From Anaerolineales bacterium (GTDB taxonomy: Bacteria > Chloroflexota > Anaerolineae > Anaerolineales > Villigracilaceae), in NCBI GenBank assembly GCA_025056515.1, contig JANWWB010000141.1:1-8114 (forward strand): a stretch of 8,114 nucleotides of DNA. Reading direction: 5' to 3'. Shown here piece after piece: positions 1 to 6,295 of this stretch. Every line of letters begins with the position of its first letter. The first letter of the stretch is position 1. The position numbers and the translations under genes were made by a program. Under the pieces are notes generated by a model. The model worked only from the letters and a program-made list of their open reading frames with translations, did not search any database and had not been told where the DNA came from.

Positions 1-1365
1 CGATCGTAGCTCGGTGGGCGGAGTTGGAAGCGCCGTCTCGTCTTCAAGGGGCTGTTTGCCGATTTCCTTTTGTGCACGCCATAGGTTCAAACCAATCGAG
101 AGGACTAAGAAGGCCGATAGCAGGGCGGCTTCCATTAAATAGCCAAACAATGGTACGAGCAGAAGGGTGAGTATCAGTTTGACCGCCCCGCTAAAAGCGG
201 CGGTTTTGAGGGGATAATCAGGAAGGTTGAACGAGAGTAAGATGTGTCGGTTCCAATAAAAGATATTCGCAAAACCGAAACCGATGAGCAGGATGAGCAA
301 GGCCGGATAGGCGGGAGCAAATTCGAGGCCGTAGAAGGTCACAATGAGCCAATGGCCGAACAAAACCAAGCCCAAGGAGGCGAGCAACGTCCAAGTGGCA
401 GAAATGAGAGTTAGGCGATGCAGAAGATGACGTAAACGTTTCCAGGTGCGTTCCGCAACGGCTTGATTGATGGCCGGATAGGCAGATAGAATGAACGGGT
501 TGATGGGTAGGATGATGAGATTAAGAACTGCTCTAGCAGTCTTGTAGTAACCGGCGGCAACCGGTGAGAGGAGGAGCGAAATCCAGACCGACTCGCTATC
601 TCGGGTGATCATCGTGACGGTGGCGCTAAAGTTAGCACTCCAAGCAAAACGCCAGAATTCGCGTCGAGGTGGGAGCAAACTGAAGGGGGCGCGCCACCAG
701 CCTGGGCCGAAGATTTGTCGCGCTCTCCAAAAGGCGTAGGCGGCCAGTCCAAGCCCATTGAAGGTTTTTCCTGCAAGATAGGCGCCCATCACCAGCCAGA
801 TGTTGCCGCGGGTCAGATAGGCATAGATGATCAGGCTAGATGTGAGTGCGGACTGAAGGAAGTTGATAAGTGCCTGACTGCGAAAACGGTCGGTTGCCTG
901 CAAGAAACCGGTTGAAGATTCCAGAGCAAAGTTGGCCAACATGGCCAGGGCATAGAAGGAGATCAGTGGAGCAAGGTCGGGGTCTTTCAGAATGAGGGCT
1001 GCGGCCGGTGAAGCGAGCAGGACAATGAGCAGATAAGCAAGGATGGAGGAAAGTGTTTCGAGCAACACTGCCGCTTTAAATACGGCTGCGGCGCGGTCTC
1101 GGCGGCCTTCGGCCAAGAACTGACCGACATATTTGACGACGATTTCTGCCATCCGAAAAGAAAACAACCGGTTGATGTTGGTGGCAAATTCGATGGCTGC
1201 GCCGAGAATGCCAAATCCCAAAATCCCCAGCAAACGTCCGCTGAGGATGCTTTGAATCATGGTGCTTACAGCGTTCCCTATGAAGAGGTAACCGCTGTTG
1301 CGGATAACTTTGCGCAGGACATTGTCCTGTTTCCAAATGGTAATTGCGTGGCGAAGAAAGTTCAC
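1..1365 (-). CDS. Wzx-like polysaccharide/oligosaccharide flippase, 3' end outside window
   Basis: This frame stays open for 455 codons from a GTG start to the left edge, and the stop lies beyond the window. The protein is a multi-pass membrane protein of the polysaccharide-biosynthesis (Wzx/RfbX, MOP superfamily) type, which moves lipid-linked glycans across the cytoplasmic membrane. The N-terminal stretch (KVIRNSGYLFIGNAVSTM, about residues 19-36) begins the first hydrophobic segments. Residues 71-103 (RMAEIVVKYVGQF, then an Ala-rich amphipathic stretch) form the conserved cytoplasmic loop seen in many such flippases. Further hydrophobic segments lie near 103-121, 133-150, 168-184, 190-210, 262-295, 318-345, 353-372 and 392-428. 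The last visible residues (about 429-455) are hydrophilic, so only a short tail is probably missing. The GTG start overlaps the epimerase stop by 4 bp (GTGA), with an AGAGG ribosome site 10 nt upstream, which suggests translational coupling. The family call is firm; the glycan carried cannot be told. Confidence 0.88.
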   Translation of the reverse strand, partial: MNFLRHAITIWKQDNVLRKVIRNSGYLFIGNAVSTMIQSILSGRLLGILGFGILGAAIEFATNINRLFSFRMAEIVVKYVGQFLAEGRRDRAAAVFKAAVLLETLSSILAYLLIVLLASPAAALILKDPDLAPLISFYALAMLANFALESSTGFLQATDRFRSQALINFLQSALTSSLIIYAYLTRGNIWLVMGAYLAGKTFNGLGLAAYAFWRARQIFGPGWWRAPFSLLPPRREFWRFAWSANFSATVTMITRDSESVWISLLLSPVAAGYYKTARAVLNLIILPINPFILSAYPAINQAVAERTWKRLRHLLHRLTLISATWTLLASLGLVLFGHWLIVTFYGLEFAPAYPALLILLIGFGFANIFYWNRHILLSFNLPDYPLKTAAFSGAVKLILTLLLVPLFGYLMEAALLSAFLVLSIGLNLWRAQKEIGKQPLEDETALPTPPTELRS

Positions 1366-2342
1366 TGTGTGAAGACCTCTTTTGCCCAAGTGCGCTCGGC
1401 ATTGTACCATGCAATGGTGCGTTGTATCCCCTCTTGCAGCGAGACTTCTGGCTCCCAGCCCAGCAAGCGTCGTGCTTTGCTGACATCGGCTAGGTTGGCG
1501 CTTAGCTCGCCTGGGTTAGGCGGCAAGTGTTGCACGATGGCTTGCTTGCCAATCCGTTCTTCCAGCAGGGAAATTAGGTCCTTCATACGAATGGCCTCAT
1601 GTCCGCCCAAATTGAAAATATCAAAGCCAACCGGTTTCAAAGCGGCGAGGCTACCGCGTGCGATGTCGTCCACATACGTAAACCCACGGGATTGCTCTCC
1701 ATCGCCGTAGAGTTGCACCGGTTTGCCCTCTGTAATCCATTGGATAAACCGGAACATGCTCATATCGGGGCGGCCAGCCGGACCGTAGACGGTGAAGTAG
1801 CGCACGATGCTAATATCCAGACCGTAGAGGCTGTGATAGGTGTAGCAGAGCGTCTCGGCAGCCTTTTTACTGGCGGCGTAGGGTTGTGGTGGGTTGTCAG
1901 TGGATGCAGTTTCAGGAGTGGGGATGGGAGCGTTTAATCCGTATACGGTTGAGGTAGAGGCTTGAAGAAATTTGGGAATACCACATCGACGACACAGCTC
2001 CAGCAGATTGAGTGTGCCTATGACATTGGTCTCATAGAACAGCCAAGGGTTTTGCAGACTGGCGCGCACTCCGGCGCGTGCTGCCAGATTGAGTATGGCA
2101 TCAAACTGTGTTGCAGTCAGTATCGGGTGTCGTAAGAGAACCTCTCTCTCGGCAATGTCGAGACGAAGGAAGGTGAAGTTGGGCCGGCTTTGCAGCTTCT
2201 GGAGGCGGTATTCTTTAAGACGGATATCATAGGCATCGTTTAAGTTGTCAATTCCCAGGACGTTATGTCCTTCCTGAAGCAAAAACTCGCTAATGCAGGC
2301 TCCGATGAAACCAGCTGCGCCTGTGACGAGGTAGGATGGCAT
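1362..2342 (-). CDS. NAD-dependent sugar-nucleotide epimerase, UDP-glucuronate 4-epimerase-like
   Basis: This is a 326-aa extended short-chain dehydrogenase/reductase. The N-terminal Rossmann fold carries GAAGFIG (residues 8-14, GxxGxxG), followed by GIDNLND at about 30-36. NLAARAGVR at about 85-93 matches the HLAAQAGVR segment of the family with Asn replacing His. The catalytic set is visible as Thr130 in ASTSTVYG, Tyr155 and Lys159 (YAASK). The segments YFTVYGPAGRPDMSMF (182-197) and RGFTYVDDIA (219-228), and the C-terminal NPGELSANLADVSKARRLLGW, are closest in my recollection to UDP-glucuronate 4-epimerases (GAE/CapI/LspL type). UDP-glucose 4-epimerase or a related activity is possible. 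The start at 2342 is chosen because the Rossmann motif begins 8 residues later and an AGGAG lies 9 nt upstream. It follows the rsgA stop by 1 nt. With the flippase downstream it probably supplies a sugar for an exported polysaccharide. Confidence 0.92.
   Translation of the reverse strand: MPSYLVTGAAGFIGACISEFLLQEGHNVLGIDNLNDAYDIRLKEYRLQKLQSRPNFTFLRLDIAEREVLLRHPILTATQFDAILNLAARAGVRASLQNPWLFYETNVIGTLNLLELCRRCGIPKFLQASTSTVYGLNAPIPTPETASTDNPPQPYAASKKAAETLCYTYHSLYGLDISIVRYFTVYGPAGRPDMSMFRFIQWITEGKPVQLYGDGEQSRGFTYVDDIARGSLAALKPVGFDIFNLGGHEAIRMKDLISLLEERIGKQAIVQHLPPNPGELSANLADVSKARRLLGWEPEVSLQEGIQRTIAWYNAERTWAKEVFTQ
1376..1380 (-). promoter_or_regulatory. Ribosome binding site of the flippase gene
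   Basis: AGAGG lies 10 nt before the GTG start at 1365, within the last codons of the epimerase gene. It supports a GTG start overlapping the epimerase stop (GTGA). Confidence 0.5.
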
Positions 2343-2343
2343 A

Positions 2344-3255
2344 TTATTCTTCTCCTGCCCGCAGGCGTAAGTACGACTCATAGCGCTGTGGCGAGACTTT
2401 CCCTTCTTGTACTGCTTGGCGTACGGCGCAGCCAGGCTCATGAATATGGGTGCAATCGCTGAATTGGCAATGGGCGACCAAAGGGGCAATTTCTGGAAAA
2501 TAACCGTCCATTTCTTCTGGTTCGGTATCCCAAAGCGCTAGGGCGCGCATGCCGGGCATATCGGCGACGTAACCGCCTTCAAAGGGGAACATTTGTCGAA
2601 CAGTGGTGGTATGACGACCTTTATTCACTGCTTCACTCACCTCTCGCACGGCCAATCCCAGACCGGGCTGCAGAGTGTTGAGCAAACTTGATTTACCGAC
2701 ACCGCTCGGACCGGCCAGCGCCGAAATTTTCCCGGCTAGGGCTTTACGTAGTTCCTCTAGCCCCTGCCCTGTTTTGACAGAAGTATATAGTACCGGATAT
2801 CCGATAGGTGGGTACAGACCGAACAGGCGCTCGGCTTCTTCCTGACCGACCAAATCAACTTTGTTGGCGATAATCAGCGCTGGGATGCCTTGCTTTTCGG
2901 CGATGACAAGCAGGCGGTCGAGCATGCGCAGCCGTGGTGTTGGGTTAGCGCAAGCGAAGACGCAAACAGCTTGGTCGAGGTTGGCGATGAGCACTTGTTG
3001 GTACGTCCCTTGTGGACGTGGATCGAGACGAACCAGGGCGCGTTGGCGAGGCGCAATGGATTCAATCATCCCGCTTCCATCGGGCAGGCGTGAGATGAGC
3101 ACGTGGTCGCCAATGGTGGCAATATCTCCAAGGCGAGGGCCTTGTTTGAGGCGACCGCGCAGACGGCAGATGAGCGTACCATCCTTGGTCTGAACGGTGA
3201 AGAAACCTGATTGTGCGCGAGTGATGATGCCGGGTTCGAGCCTTGCTTCAGCCAT
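2344..3255 (-). CDS. rsgA: Ribosome small-subunit-dependent GTPase A (RsgA/YjeQ)
   Basis: This is a 303-aa GTPase that acts in late 30S ribosomal subunit maturation in the cytoplasm; the function is known from the family. The hallmark is the circularly permuted order of the GTP-binding motifs: G4 NKVD (131-134), TSVKTGQG (159-165, G5 type), the P-loop GPSGVGKS (182-189), the switch GRHTTT (213-218), and finally G3 DMPG (232-235). An N-terminal OB-fold-like segment covers about residues 8-75. The C-terminal zinc knuckle is intact, with Cys263, Cys268, His270 and Cys276 in CQFSDCTHIHEPGC. The length is usual for the family. The ATG at 3255 gives a normal N-terminus. The longer open frame (to 3390) runs into the transpeptidase gene and is not credible. 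No clear Shine-Dalgarno precedes this ATG; the bases just before it read TTTCTCCT. The 40-bp gap to the upstream gene and the 1-nt gap to the downstream gene indicate an operon. Confidence 0.97.
   Translation of the reverse strand: MAEARLEPGIITRAQSGFFTVQTKDGTLICRLRGRLKQGPRLGDIATIGDHVLISRLPDGSGMIESIAPRQRALVRLDPRPQGTYQQVLIANLDQAVCVFACANPTPRLRMLDRLLVIAEKQGIPALIIANKVDLVGQEEAERLFGLYPPIGYPVLYTSVKTGQGLEELRKALAGKISALAGPSGVGKSSLLNTLQPGLGLAVREVSEAVNKGRHTTTVRQMFPFEGGYVADMPGMRALALWDTEPEEMDGYFPEIAPLVAHCQFSDCTHIHEPGCAVRQAVQEGKVSPQRYESYLRLRAGEE
2352..2356 (-). promoter_or_regulatory. Ribosome binding site of the epimerase gene
   Basis: AGGAG sits in the final codons of rsgA, 9 nt before the ATG at 2342. 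It fixes the epimerase start there rather than at the in-frame codon at 2489, which would add 49 residues lying within rsgA. The rsgA stop TAA falls between this site and the ATG, an arrangement favouring reinitiation by the same ribosome. Confidence 0.7.
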
Positions 3256-3295
3256 AGGAGAAACAAGCGTTGTGGATCTTTGCCTAATTCGTTCG

Positions 3296-5533
3296 CTAGG
3301 GGGTGGGGGTTGGTGTGGCGGGCAAGCCGTATTCGGGGTCAATAACGCCGAAGTTCTTCTCCCACGGATAGAGCGTTTGAGGGCGACCAAAAAAGTAGAT
3401 TTCCATCACGCGGCGGAAGATAGGCAATGCCCAGATTGAACCCTCGCCCTTTTGTTCGACGATGACTGCAACCGCAATATCGGGTTTATTCGGGCGGTTG
3501 GCTAGGCTGTAGCCGGCAAACCACGCTTGTGGATTCGGATTGCCGCTCTCAGCAGTACCGGTCTTGCCGGCAGTAGGAATAGCAAACGTGCCCAGGCGAT
3601 TGTAAGCTGTGCCGCGTGGGTTTTCGGCGACCATCCGCATCGCCTGCTGAATCGCTTGAAGCGTTTCAGGTTTGATCGGCAGGGAACCTCGTGCTTCGGG
3701 TTTGAAAACCTGAATCGGTTCACCAACTGCCGGGAGAATTTGTTCGACCAGCTGGGGACGGTAGAGCGTGCCGCCGTTTGCAATCGCGGCGATGAAGGTA
3801 GCAACCTGCAATGGCGTGACCAGCGTATCGCCTTGTCCAATGGCTAGACTGGTGGCTTGGACGGGGTCTCCAGGAATAGGGATGTTGCCGGCTGCTTCTT
3901 CGATTTGCTCAATCCCTGTCGGTTGTCCTAGACCAAAACCACGCGCCATATCGGCGATGGCGGTAGTCTGGCCGTTCATAAAGAGCGTGTAGCCAATGTG
4001 ATAGAACCAGGGGTTGCAGGAGCGCATGAGACCTTGCTTAAGCGTCAGTTCTCCACTTGGCAGGCTGTTAGCACGAGTACATTTCTCGTTGCCGGTCTCG
4101 ATTTTTTCTTGTTGGCAACGTTCCCAGGTCCAGTCGTAGAGGGTTAGGCCTGGAATTTCGGTGTATTCATATTGGCAATCATAGACGGTGTCTGGGGTGA
4201 AGAGACCGCTTTCTAGAGCGGCCGCCATGGTGATAATTTTAAAGACCGAACCGAGTGGATAGATTCCTGTGGAGGCGCGATTCTTTTCGATCCCCGGCAC
4301 GCTCAGCATTTCGCCGAGCATCATAAAGTTGTAATTAGCCGGGTCGTATAAATTGCTATCGGGTGCAGGAGAGGAGACCATGGCTAGAATGCGGCCGGTA
4401 TTCACTTCCATGACGACAATCGCGCCGGGTAGGCCATTCATGGCTGCTTGCGCTTGCTGTTGTAAGTCGCGATCTAGCGTTAAAGTCAAGGAAGATGCGG
4501 GTTGTGATCCAACTTGAGCCAAAATGGATTCCGGAGTTTTTTCTGCTGAGGCCAGGTAGAGGGTGGCGGCGTTGCGTCCTCGCAGTAAGTCTTCAGCCCA
4601 GGCTTCGATTCCTTGGACGCCAACGCGTTCGCCGCCACTATAACCTTTACGGCGGTAGGTGCTCATCATTTCTGGACTGATATAAAGCAGATGCCCCACA
4701 GCTTGTGGTGCCACATTGGGATAGTAGTACCGTGAGGTATAGCGAGTGGCAATCACGCCGGAGTATGCCAGAACACCCGAGGCCTGTGTATCTTCGACTG
4801 TAGCTTCGCCAACCGGCACATAATCTCCAGCGCGATAGGATTCATATTTGGGAGCAAAGACATCCACCGGCACACCCGTAAGTTGAGAGAGACGTTTGAA
4901 TAGAGCTTCCTTATCCTCTTCCGGTATCCCTCCGGCAATCAATCCCAAGGCATAAGCGTCTGTTTGGATAGCGATGGGCTTCCCATTCCGATCGTAGATG
5001 TTGCCGCGTGTCGGGATGGTGTAGTAGGTGACCAAGGTTTTGCCGCCGGCTAATTCTGGAAGGATGAGACCATCATGCCATTCCAGTCGCCATTGACCAT
5101 TTTCCAAACGTAGCGCAACGACGTAGTCGCGTGAGATGTCTCCAAAGAGGGCAGTCTTGTAGGTGAGTCGGTAAGAGGCTTGAGCATCAGAGGGGTTGGT
5201 TAGGGTGGATTGAATGGCGTATTCCATGCCACTGACACTCATGGCATAGATTGCCTCTTCATGTCGTTTGATGAAATCTTGCTCGCTGATCGCAGCGCGG
5301 CTTGTTTCGGTCAACATAGCATACATGGCAGAATAGTCCAGAACGCGATAGGCATCGAGAAAGAGCCGAATTGCTCCTTCTACGCTAGGGACACGCGTAG
5401 TGTATACAACTGGTGTGGGAAGAGGACGCGTTTCAGTGGCGGTGGAACCAGCACAGGCGGTCAGAAAGGTAAAAAGGATGCTTATGATGATCCAGGTTTG
5501 AGTATGCTTCATCGGAGAATTCCCTTTCATCAT
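3296..5533 (-). CDS. Class B penicillin-binding protein (peptidoglycan D,D-transpeptidase) with MecA_N-like domain and lipoprotein signal
   Basis: This is a 745-aa exported transpeptidase that cross-links peptidoglycan stem peptides. Residues 1-27 form a lipoprotein-type signal: a basic start, the hydrophobic stretch IIISILFTFLTA, and the lipobox LTAC with Cys27. Residues about 48-160 resemble the NTF2-like MecA_N domain and end in NGQWRLEWHDGLILPEL, close to the equivalent place in PBP2a. RGNIYDRNG (176-184) opens the dimerisation/linker domain. The transpeptidase domain has Ser429 in SVFK (SxxK), Ser505-Cys-Asn507 (SxN) and KTG (657-659), so it should be active. A short low-complexity ATPTPTP tail ends the protein. 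ATG 5533 overlaps the maf stop as ATGA and has GAGGAG 5 nt upstream, hence this start. ATG 5512 (MKHTQTW) is an alternative with AAAGGG 9 nt upstream, and both keep the signal peptide. A class A enzyme is excluded because no glycosyltransferase domain is present. Confidence 0.95.
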   Translation of the reverse strand: MMKGNSPMKHTQTWIIISILFTFLTACAGSTATETRPLPTPVVYTTRVPSVEGAIRLFLDAYRVLDYSAMYAMLTETSRAAISEQDFIKRHEEAIYAMSVSGMEYAIQSTLTNPSDAQASYRLTYKTALFGDISRDYVVALRLENGQWRLEWHDGLILPELAGGKTLVTYYTIPTRGNIYDRNGKPIAIQTDAYALGLIAGGIPEEDKEALFKRLSQLTGVPVDVFAPKYESYRAGDYVPVGEATVEDTQASGVLAYSGVIATRYTSRYYYPNVAPQAVGHLLYISPEMMSTYRRKGYSGGERVGVQGIEAWAEDLLRGRNAATLYLASAEKTPESILAQVGSQPASSLTLTLDRDLQQQAQAAMNGLPGAIVVMEVNTGRILAMVSSPAPDSNLYDPANYNFMMLGEMLSVPGIEKNRASTGIYPLGSVFKIITMAAALESGLFTPDTVYDCQYEYTEIPGLTLYDWTWERCQQEKIETGNEKCTRANSLPSGELTLKQGLMRSCNPWFYHIGYTLFMNGQTTAIADMARGFGLGQPTGIEQIEEAAGNIPIPGDPVQATSLAIGQGDTLVTPLQVATFIAAIANGGTLYRPQLVEQILPAVGEPIQVFKPEARGSLPIKPETLQAIQQAMRMVAENPRGTAYNRLGTFAIPTAGKTGTAESGNPNPQAWFAGYSLANRPNKPDIAVAVIVEQKGEGSIWALPIFRRVMEIYFFGRPQTLYPWEKNFGVIDPEYGLPATPTPTP

Positions 5534-6201
5534 CCAATCTCCTCACCTGCCAAAACGCGGGCAGAGATTGGACAGGTGTACTTCAGTTCAGACTGACATT
5601 GAGCAGCAATGTTGACGCGAGAAGAGATATCGAGTTTTTTGAGGGACCGGCTGAGGTGGCAAAGCGGCAATCCGATGACACTGGCCAGACAGCCGGTGAG
5701 TTCTGGCACCGGTTTGAACGATTCGTTTTGGATAGCATACGCTCCGGCCTTGTCAAGCGGGTCGCCGCTCATGACGTAGAGGCGGATTTCTTCATCGCTA
5801 TAATTCCTCATAGGGACGTTCGTGATGCAGACATCGGTGACCATGGTGTTGGTTTTTGTGTCCAGGATGGCAATGGCTGTATATACCTGATGGGTTTTCC
5901 CACGCAATTGTTTGAGCATGGCAAAAGCTTCTGCTAGGTCGGCCGGTTTTCCTAGAATCGTTTCACCTAAGGCGACTGTAGTGTCGGCGCCAAGGATAAT
6001 TTCACCTGGACGGGCTGTTTGGGCGCAAGCGCGAGCCTTGCTTTCGGCTAGACGTAGCACATACTCGCGCGGCGTTTCATTTGCTCGAGGACTCTCGTCT
6101 ATCTGCACCGGACGAACGTAAAACATCCAGCCGCCTAGCCCGAGTAAACTGCTGCGGCGCGGGGAATTAGAAGCCAGCACGAGAACGGGTTTGTGTGGCA
6201 T
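5530..6201 (-). CDS. maf: Maf family nucleoside triphosphate pyrophosphatase
   Basis: This 223-aa cytoplasmic enzyme belongs to the Maf/HAM1-like fold. Members hydrolyse non-canonical or excess nucleoside triphosphates (dTTP, UTP or modified versions) to monophosphate and pyrophosphate, and were first linked to septum formation. The signature ASNSPRRSSLL is at residues 10-20, GADTTV with the likely catalytic Asp73 at 71-76, LGKP at 83-86, QVYTAIAI at 105-112 and GDPLDKAGAYAIQ at 146-158. The usual GYYxNVVGLPL region is replaced by ELTGCLASVIGLPLCHL (167-183). About 30 residues follow that are not in short Maf proteins, with Cys202 and Cys210. ATG 6201 starts directly before the conserved strand PVLVLASNS. 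An in-frame GTG at 6225 would add only eight unconserved residues. No Shine-Dalgarno precedes 6201, but an extended -10 box lies 7 nt upstream. The stop overlaps the transpeptidase start by 4 bp. The substrate subtype is not assignable by eye. Confidence 0.95.
   Translation of the reverse strand: MPHKPVLVLASNSPRRSSLLGLGGWMFYVRPVQIDESPRANETPREYVLRLAESKARACAQTARPGEIILGADTTVALGETILGKPADLAEAFAMLKQLRGKTHQVYTAIAILDTKTNTMVTDVCITNVPMRNYSDEEIRLYVMSGDPLDKAGAYAIQNESFKPVPELTGCLASVIGLPLCHLSRSLKKLDISSRVNIAAQCQSELKYTCPISARVLAGEEIG
5539..5544 (-). promoter_or_regulatory. Ribosome binding site deciding the transpeptidase start
   Basis: GAGGAG lies inside the last codons of maf, 5 nt before the ATG at 5533. 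It supports that ATG, which overlaps the maf stop as ATGA, over the internal ATG at 5512. The internal ATG has a weaker AAAGGG (5522-5527) 9 nt upstream. Confidence 0.65.
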
Positions 6202-6208
6202 GTAGTGT

Positions 6209-6217
6209 ATTCTAACA
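6209..6217 (-). promoter_or_regulatory. Extended -10 promoter element before maf
   Basis: On the minus strand the bases read TGTTAGAAT, matching the extended -10 form TGnTAnAAT. No good -35 hexamer is present 16-18 bp further upstream, which is typical of extended -10 promoters. The box ends 7 nt before the maf ATG at 6201, so transcription would start at or next to the start codon. There is no Shine-Dalgarno in that interval, which fits a leaderless mRNA. This would be the promoter of the maf-to-flippase operon. The call rests on one short motif. Confidence 0.42.
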
Positions 6218-6247
6218 CAGCCCACCCCATGCTTGTGTACCTGTGTT
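6214..6247. repeat. Perfect 7-bp inverted repeat over the maf promoter region
   Basis: AACACAG at 6214-6220 and CTGTGTT at 6241-6247 are exact inverted copies separated by 20 bp. The left arm overlaps the edge of the -10 box, so the pair could be an operator for a dimeric regulator. The stem is short, the loop long, and no T-run follows, so it is not a convincing terminator. A chance match is quite possible. The rest of the 94-bp gap between the glycosidase-like gene and maf shows nothing else. Confidence 0.25.
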
Positions 6248-6295
6248 CGAAAAGTTTGGATTGCCTCTTCTGGGGAAATGGCTCTGCTCTACAGG

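Noticed and set aside
1076..1486. Minus-strand open frame of 136 codons
   Set aside because: It overlaps the epimerase and flippase in another frame, with a Ser/Arg/His-rich composition typical of a shadow frame.
1252..1710. Plus-strand open frame of 152 codons
   Set aside because: It lies antisense to the epimerase and flippase genes, shows no domain-like pattern, and is a shadow of conserved minus-strand coding.
2343..2489. 49-residue N-terminal extension of the epimerase
   Set aside because: It lies wholly inside rsgA, lacks conserved residues and precedes a well-placed ribosome site and Rossmann motif at the 2342 start.
3256..3390. 45-residue N-terminal extension of RsgA
   Set aside because: It overlaps the end of the transpeptidase gene, is Pro/Arg-rich and has no counterpart in the family.
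6202..6295. Rho-independent terminator between the glycosidase-like gene and maf
   Set aside because: No GC-rich stem followed by a T-run is present on the minus strand; the only inverted repeat has a 20-bp loop and no T-tract.
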